Source: Haloglycomyces albus DSM 45210 | GTDB taxonomy: Bacteria > Actinomycetota > Actinomycetes > Mycobacteriales > Micromonosporaceae | Direction: 5' to 3' | Length of the DNA stretch: 64,000 bases | Assembly: GCF_000527155.1 (NCBI RefSeq) | Contig: NZ_AZUQ01000001.1 | Location: forward strand, 1,857,615-1,921,614 | Part shown: positions 60,448 to 64,000 of the stretch, piece by piece | Layout: every line of letters starts with the position of its first letter | Position numbering within the stretch: position 1 is the stretch's first letter | Position numbers and translations under genes: made by a program | Notes under the pieces: generated by a model | Database searches by the model: none | What the model was told of the DNA's origin: nothing | The model's input: only the letters and a program-made list of their open reading frames with translations

Positions 60448-61650
60448 TTGTCACCTCACGAAAACGGTTTTAGTCGGCGTCGCTTGTTCACCACGGGTGC
60501 GGCGGCCGCTGTGGGCGGAGCCGCCGTGGGGGCGGCCGGTTCATATTGGGTGTCGGGTGAGGAGGGCGACCGTTCCGCCGCCGACCTCGGCGCGCGGACC
60601 GTCCCCTTCCACGGCCGCCACCAGGCCGGGATCGACACCCCGCCACAGGCACACGGTCTGTTTCTGGGGCTCGATCTCAGAGAGGGCATTGACCTGGAAC
60701 GGTGGGCCGGGGTGATGCGGATCTTGACCGATGACGCCGCTCGGCTGACACAAGGACGGCCGCCGTTGGCCGATACCGAACCGCAGTTGGCGCAGCTGCC
60801 CGCGAATCTCACCGTCACCTTCGGGTTCGGTCCGGGGCTGTTCCACAAACTGGGAGTGGCCGAGGCGATGCCGGACAACTTCGCGAGCCTGCCGTCGTAT
60901 GAGATCGACGAGCTTGATCCGGCATGGAGCGGGGGTGATCTCTTGGTGCAAATCTGCTCGGACGATCTTCTGGCTCTCACCCACGCCCAGCGGATGCTGG
61001 TGAAGGACTCCCGTGCGATTCTATGGGTGGTGTGGGCACAGCGTGGTTACCGCAATGCGAGTGGGGTGAGCGACGAGCGTACTCAGCGCAATGTGATGGG
61101 CCAGCTCGACGGGACGGCCAACCCCGTTCCCGACGGCGGGGAGTTCGACGAAACGGTCTGGGCGGCGGGCTCCGGCTGGTTTTCCGGCGGGACCACGCTG
61201 GCACTGCGCCGGATTCGTGTCGCGATGGAGACCTGGGATCGCCTGGACGACGGCTCCAAGGAAATGCACATCGGCCGCACACTGGACAACGGTGCTCCAC
61301 TGACCGGGGAACGGGAGTCGGACGCCCCTGATTTGGACGCGACCGAGGGCGGTATTCCGGTGATTCACCGCAACGCCCATATTCGTCGTGCCACCCCGGC
61401 GGACGGTCGCCGTATTCTGCGGCGATCGTATAACTACGATTCCGGTCCGACGGCGGACGGTGACTCCGACACCGGGTTGCTGTTCGCGTCCTATCAGGCC
61501 GATCTGTCCCAATTCACCGCTATACAGGACCGACTGGCAGAGTCGGACCTGTTGAACGCCTACACGACTCCGGTCGGTTCGGCCGTATTCGCCATACCGC
61601 CCGGTTGCGAGGAGGGCGGCTGGATCGGTGAGGGTCTGGTGGATCTCTAA
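60448..61650 (+). CDS. Tat-exported DyP-type heme peroxidase
   Basis: 400 residues. The twin-Arg signal is FSRRRLFTTGAAAAVGGAAV. GQLDGTANP has the distal Asp (GxxDG), INRNAHIRRATP-like sequence (RNAHIRRATP) the proximal His, and ILRRSYNYD the distal Arg. This is the EfeB class. The TTG start lies two bases after the copper-chaperone stop, so it is translationally coupled. It oxidises dyes or phenolics, or releases iron from heme as proposed for EfeB. Confidence 0.92.
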   Translation: MSPHENGFSRRRLFTTGAAAAVGGAAVGAAGSYWVSGEEGDRSAADLGARTVPFHGRHQAGIDTPPQAHGLFLGLDLREGIDLERWAGVMRILTDDAARLTQGRPPLADTEPQLAQLPANLTVTFGFGPGLFHKLGVAEAMPDNFASLPSYEIDELDPAWSGGDLLVQICSDDLLALTHAQRMLVKDSRAILWVVWAQRGYRNASGVSDERTQRNVMGQLDGTANPVPDGGEFDETVWAAGSGWFSGGTTLALRRIRVAMETWDRLDDGSKEMHIGRTLDNGAPLTGERESDAPDLDATEGGIPVIHRNAHIRRATPADGRRILRRSYNYDSGPTADGDSDTGLLFASYQADLSQFTAIQDRLAESDLLNAYTTPVGSAVFAIPPGCEEGGWIGEGLVDL

Positions 61651-61655
61651 TCCTT

Positions 61656-61685
61656 GGTGGGGCCCTAGCCACAGAGGGCCCCACC
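61656..61685 (+). terminator. Terminator of the copper/DyP operon
   Basis: An 11-bp perfect stem (GGTGGGGCCCT and complement) with an 8-base loop, 5 bp after the peroxidase stop codon. Confidence 0.8.
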
Positions 61686-61790
61686 GATATCGGGTTGACG
61701 TTGATGTCGTTCGGGCCGTATAACCTAGCAGGGCACGAAACACAACCATCCCGAGTGGAACGCACTCGGGACTTTTTGACGGAGTAGGTC

Positions 61791-63566
61791 ATGACGACAG
61801 ACAATGGCGACGCCCCCGACGGAGTCGTCGCACGAGCACCCATCGGCCGCCTGTGGTTTTACGCCCGCCAGCATCTGTCCCTGCTGTTGATCGGGGGAGC
61901 GATCAGCTTCGGCGGCGGGATTATCGGGCTGGTGCAACCGGTCATCGCGATGAACATCATCGAGGCTCTCGGTCGCGGTGACTCTCTCCGCAACCTGTTG
62001 ATCATCCTGGGAGCGGCGGTGGTTCTCGGTACCGCTCTCGACGCGGTGGGCCCGTACCTGATGCAGCGTGCGGGGCAGAACATCATTCTCACCGTGCGGC
62101 GCCGCCTGGTGTCGCATCTGATTCATTTGAAGGTCGGTGAAGTCGACCGCCTGCGCCCCGGCGATCTGGTATCCCGACTGACCTCCGATACCAATCTCCT
62201 GCGCACGGTCGCCAGTACCACCGTCATCGGCGGCGTCACCGCGCTGATCATGCTGCTCGGCGGTCTGGCCATCATGGCCTGGATCGACATTGTTCTTTTC
62301 GGCATCACCGTCGCCATGGCCGTCGTCGTGACACTCGTTCTGGTCTTTGTCATGCCCCGCATCGGTCGCGCCGCCGTGGCCTCTCAGACGGCATTGGGGG
62401 AAATGGGCTCGATTCTGGAACGTATCTTCGGCGCCTTTCGCACCATCAAGGCCTCTGGGGCCGAAGACGCCGAAATCGAACGGCTCGACAAAGCGGCGGT
62501 GACGGCACGTGACAAGGGCGTGCACGCGGCGGTGTGGGAGGCCTTGGCCGGAGTGACCGCGTTCCTCCCGGTCAACATCGCCTTTATGGTGGTACTGGGA
62601 GTGGGAGGTGCCCGCGTTGCCTCCGACACCATGACCATCGGCGCGCTGATCGGTTTCCTCCTCATGCTGTTTTACCTGATGGGGCCGATCAACTCCCTCG
62701 TCCAGGCCCTATCGCAATTGCAGACGGGGCTAGCGGCGGTCAAGCGCGTCGAAGAAGTGTCCCAACTGGATGAAGAGCGACCTGAAGTCGATTCTGAGCT
62801 GGAGGGAAACGGCCGCGCCGCCGCCGTCGAATTCACGGACGTGTCGTTCCGTTATGCCGAGGACTTGGAGTACGTCCACCACGGTGTCAGCTTCACCGCC
62901 TCCGGGCGTGGGCTCACGGCTCTCGTCGGGCCGTCCGGAGCAGGCAAGACCACGATCTTTTCCCTGATCGAACACTTCTACCCCGCGACCTCGGGCCGAG
63001 TCGTCGTGGACGGTCGGGACGTCAACGACTGGCCCTTGCACAGTCTGCGGTCGATCATCGGTTACGTGGAACAGGACGCCCCGGTCATGCACGGGACTTT
63101 GCGGGACAACCTGATCATGGCCGCGCCTGAGGCTTCGGAGGATGAGATTCAGGAAGTGGTACGCCTGGCGCGTCTGTCGGACCTGACGCGGCGACTACCC
63201 GACGGTCTGGATTCGGTGGTCGGCTACCGTGGTCTGACGCTGTCGGGCGGGGAACGGCAGCGGGTGGCCATCGCGCGAGCGCTGCTGCGACGTCCGCGTC
63301 TGCTGCTTCTGGATGAGGCGACGTCTCAGTTGGACGCTACGAACGAGGCGGCTCTCCGGCAGGTCATGTTGGAGGCGGCCGGGCGGACGAACGTTCTCGT
63401 CGTGGCACACCGGCTGTCGACGGTCACCAGTGCCGACCAGATCGTGGTCTTGGACGCGGGGGTGGTGCGTGCCAGCGGAACTCATGAGGAACTGGTCAGG
63501 TCGGACAGCCTGTATCGCGATCTCGCGGCGGAACAGTTGCTGACGCCCGAGGAGAACTCCGACTGA
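61791..63566 (+). CDS. ABC exporter, fused membrane and ATPase domains
   Basis: 591 residues. Six membrane helices (residues ~20-300) precede the ATPase: Walker A LVGPSGAGKTTIFSLIEHFY (about 385), Q-loop IGYVEQDAPVMHGTLRDNL, signature LSGGERQRVAIARALLRRP and Walker B LLLLDEATSQLDA. This is an MsbA/LmrA-type half transporter acting as homodimer. The substrate is unknown. A short hairpin of GAGTGGAACGCACTC form lies just before the gene (61752-61768). Confidence 0.92.
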   Translation: MTTDNGDAPDGVVARAPIGRLWFYARQHLSLLLIGGAISFGGGIIGLVQPVIAMNIIEALGRGDSLRNLLIILGAAVVLGTALDAVGPYLMQRAGQNIILTVRRRLVSHLIHLKVGEVDRLRPGDLVSRLTSDTNLLRTVASTTVIGGVTALIMLLGGLAIMAWIDIVLFGITVAMAVVVTLVLVFVMPRIGRAAVASQTALGEMGSILERIFGAFRTIKASGAEDAEIERLDKAAVTARDKGVHAAVWEALAGVTAFLPVNIAFMVVLGVGGARVASDTMTIGALIGFLLMLFYLMGPINSLVQALSQLQTGLAAVKRVEEVSQLDEERPEVDSELEGNGRAAAVEFTDVSFRYAEDLEYVHHGVSFTASGRGLTALVGPSGAGKTTIFSLIEHFYPATSGRVVVDGRDVNDWPLHSLRSIIGYVEQDAPVMHGTLRDNLIMAAPEASEDEIQEVVRLARLSDLTRRLPDGLDSVVGYRGLTLSGGERQRVAIARALLRRPRLLLLDEATSQLDATNEAALRQVMLEAAGRTNVLVVAHRLSTVTSADQIVVLDAGVVRASGTHEELVRSDSLYRDLAAEQLLTPEENSD

Positions 63567-63645
63567 GTGCCTTGTAGCGACGGTGCGATAACGGTAAAGT
63601 AATCGAACCATTCATTGATGGAGCGATGACGATGAGGAGATTATC

Positions 63646-64000
63646 GTGGCCACTGGCACCTATCCCACCCGTCCCGCGCCGCGCCTGCGGCGCGATGATG
63701 CCGAAGCTGTGGAGGTCGCTCGCGCCTTTCACGACACCATGAGTCAACGCCGTTCGGTCCGCGACTTCGCCGATACCCCGGTCCCTGCCGAGGTGCTCCG
63801 GGAGGCGGTCGCTACTGCCGCGACAGCTCCTTCCGGGGCGAATCTGGAGCCGTGGCGTTTCGTCGTCGTGCGCGATCCGGAACTGAAGCGGCGTGTGCGG
63901 GAGGGCGCAGAGGAGGAGGAACGGGAGTTCTACCACCGCCGGGCCTCGGAGGAGTGGCTGGACGCCCTGGCGCCGTTGAACACCGATGAACACAAGCCGT
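63646..64000 (+). CDS. Nitroreductase-family protein, cut by the window end
   Basis: 118 residues visible. FHDTMSQRRSVRDFADTPVP and EAVATAATAPSGANLEPWRF are the FMN-binding start of nitroreductases, followed by VVVRDPELKRRVREGAEEEE. The GTG at 63646 has GAGGAG in front. The rest lies beyond the window. It might be BluB- or iodotyrosine-deiodinase-like. Confidence 0.88.
   Translation, partial: MATGTYPTRPAPRLRRDDAEAVEVARAFHDTMSQRRSVRDFADTPVPAEVLREAVATAATAPSGANLEPWRFVVVRDPELKRRVREGAEEEEREFYHRRASEEWLDALAPLNTDEHKP

Overview
The window looks like chromosomal DNA of a filamentous or apically growing, high-G+C Gram-positive actinobacterium. The evidence is a mycothiol S-conjugate amidase (mca), a greA-DUF4307-mca neighbourhood, a valS-folC-DUF4233 block, an O-mannosyltransferase, ESX-type secreted proteins, and two long DivIVA-like coiled-coil proteins beside mce, a thiolase and meaB, which is the gene order around filP/scy in Streptomyces. 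Many exported proteins are strikingly acidic (Asp/Glu rich), which would fit a salt-adapted member of the Glycomycetaceae. That placement is inference.

Layout. 1-4.7 kb: a GntR regulator with two palindromic operators, a lipoprotein, an AlsT-type sodium:amino-acid symporter, a DUF2784 membrane protein and a GNAT enzyme. 4.8-8.7 kb: a complete arsenic resistance locus (ArsO-like flavoprotein, two different ArsR repressors, Acr3 efflux pump, ArsC reductase). 8.7-15 kb: accessory DNA with an orphan DUF6086-like protein, an IS701-family element with clear inverted repeats and a TTAG target duplication, an istB remnant, a secreted protein with a halocin-C8-like Cys-containing tail followed by a tiny membrane protein, a second truncated IS701 copy, and two related membrane proteins. 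15-20.8 kb: secreted serine protease, tRNA-Ala, protein O-mannosyltransferase, ndk, and an unusual membrane-VOC fusion.

21-32.4 kb: housekeeping (DUF4233, folC, valS), the coiled-coil polarity proteins, and the methylmalonyl-CoA set (mce, thiolase, meaB). 32.4-37.8 kb: a transmembrane pseudokinase, then a tandem duplication of a membrane-anchored OpuAC-like binding protein. The copies are separated by a copied fragment of the 3' end of the downstream hydrolase gene. 37.6-45.7 kb: small Zn-ribbon and membrane proteins, ung, ilvA, greA, DUF4307, mca, a UPF0301 protein, a DUF2269-like protein, tmRNA and an endonuclease/exonuclease/phosphatase-family protein.

45.7-54.6 kb is visibly more A/T rich and looks like a surface-glycan island: an asparagine-synthetase-like protein without the glutaminase cysteine, a GT2+GT4 double glycosyltransferase, an OafA-like acyltransferase with an SGNH domain, and a lipoprotein. 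54.8-64 kb: Old Yellow Enzyme, a four-gene ESX/YbaB operon, small membrane proteins, a copper-chaperone/DyP-peroxidase operon, an ABC exporter and the start of a nitroreductase.

A theme across the window is leaderless transcription. At least ten genes show a -10-like hexamer followed by exactly six bases and then the start codon.
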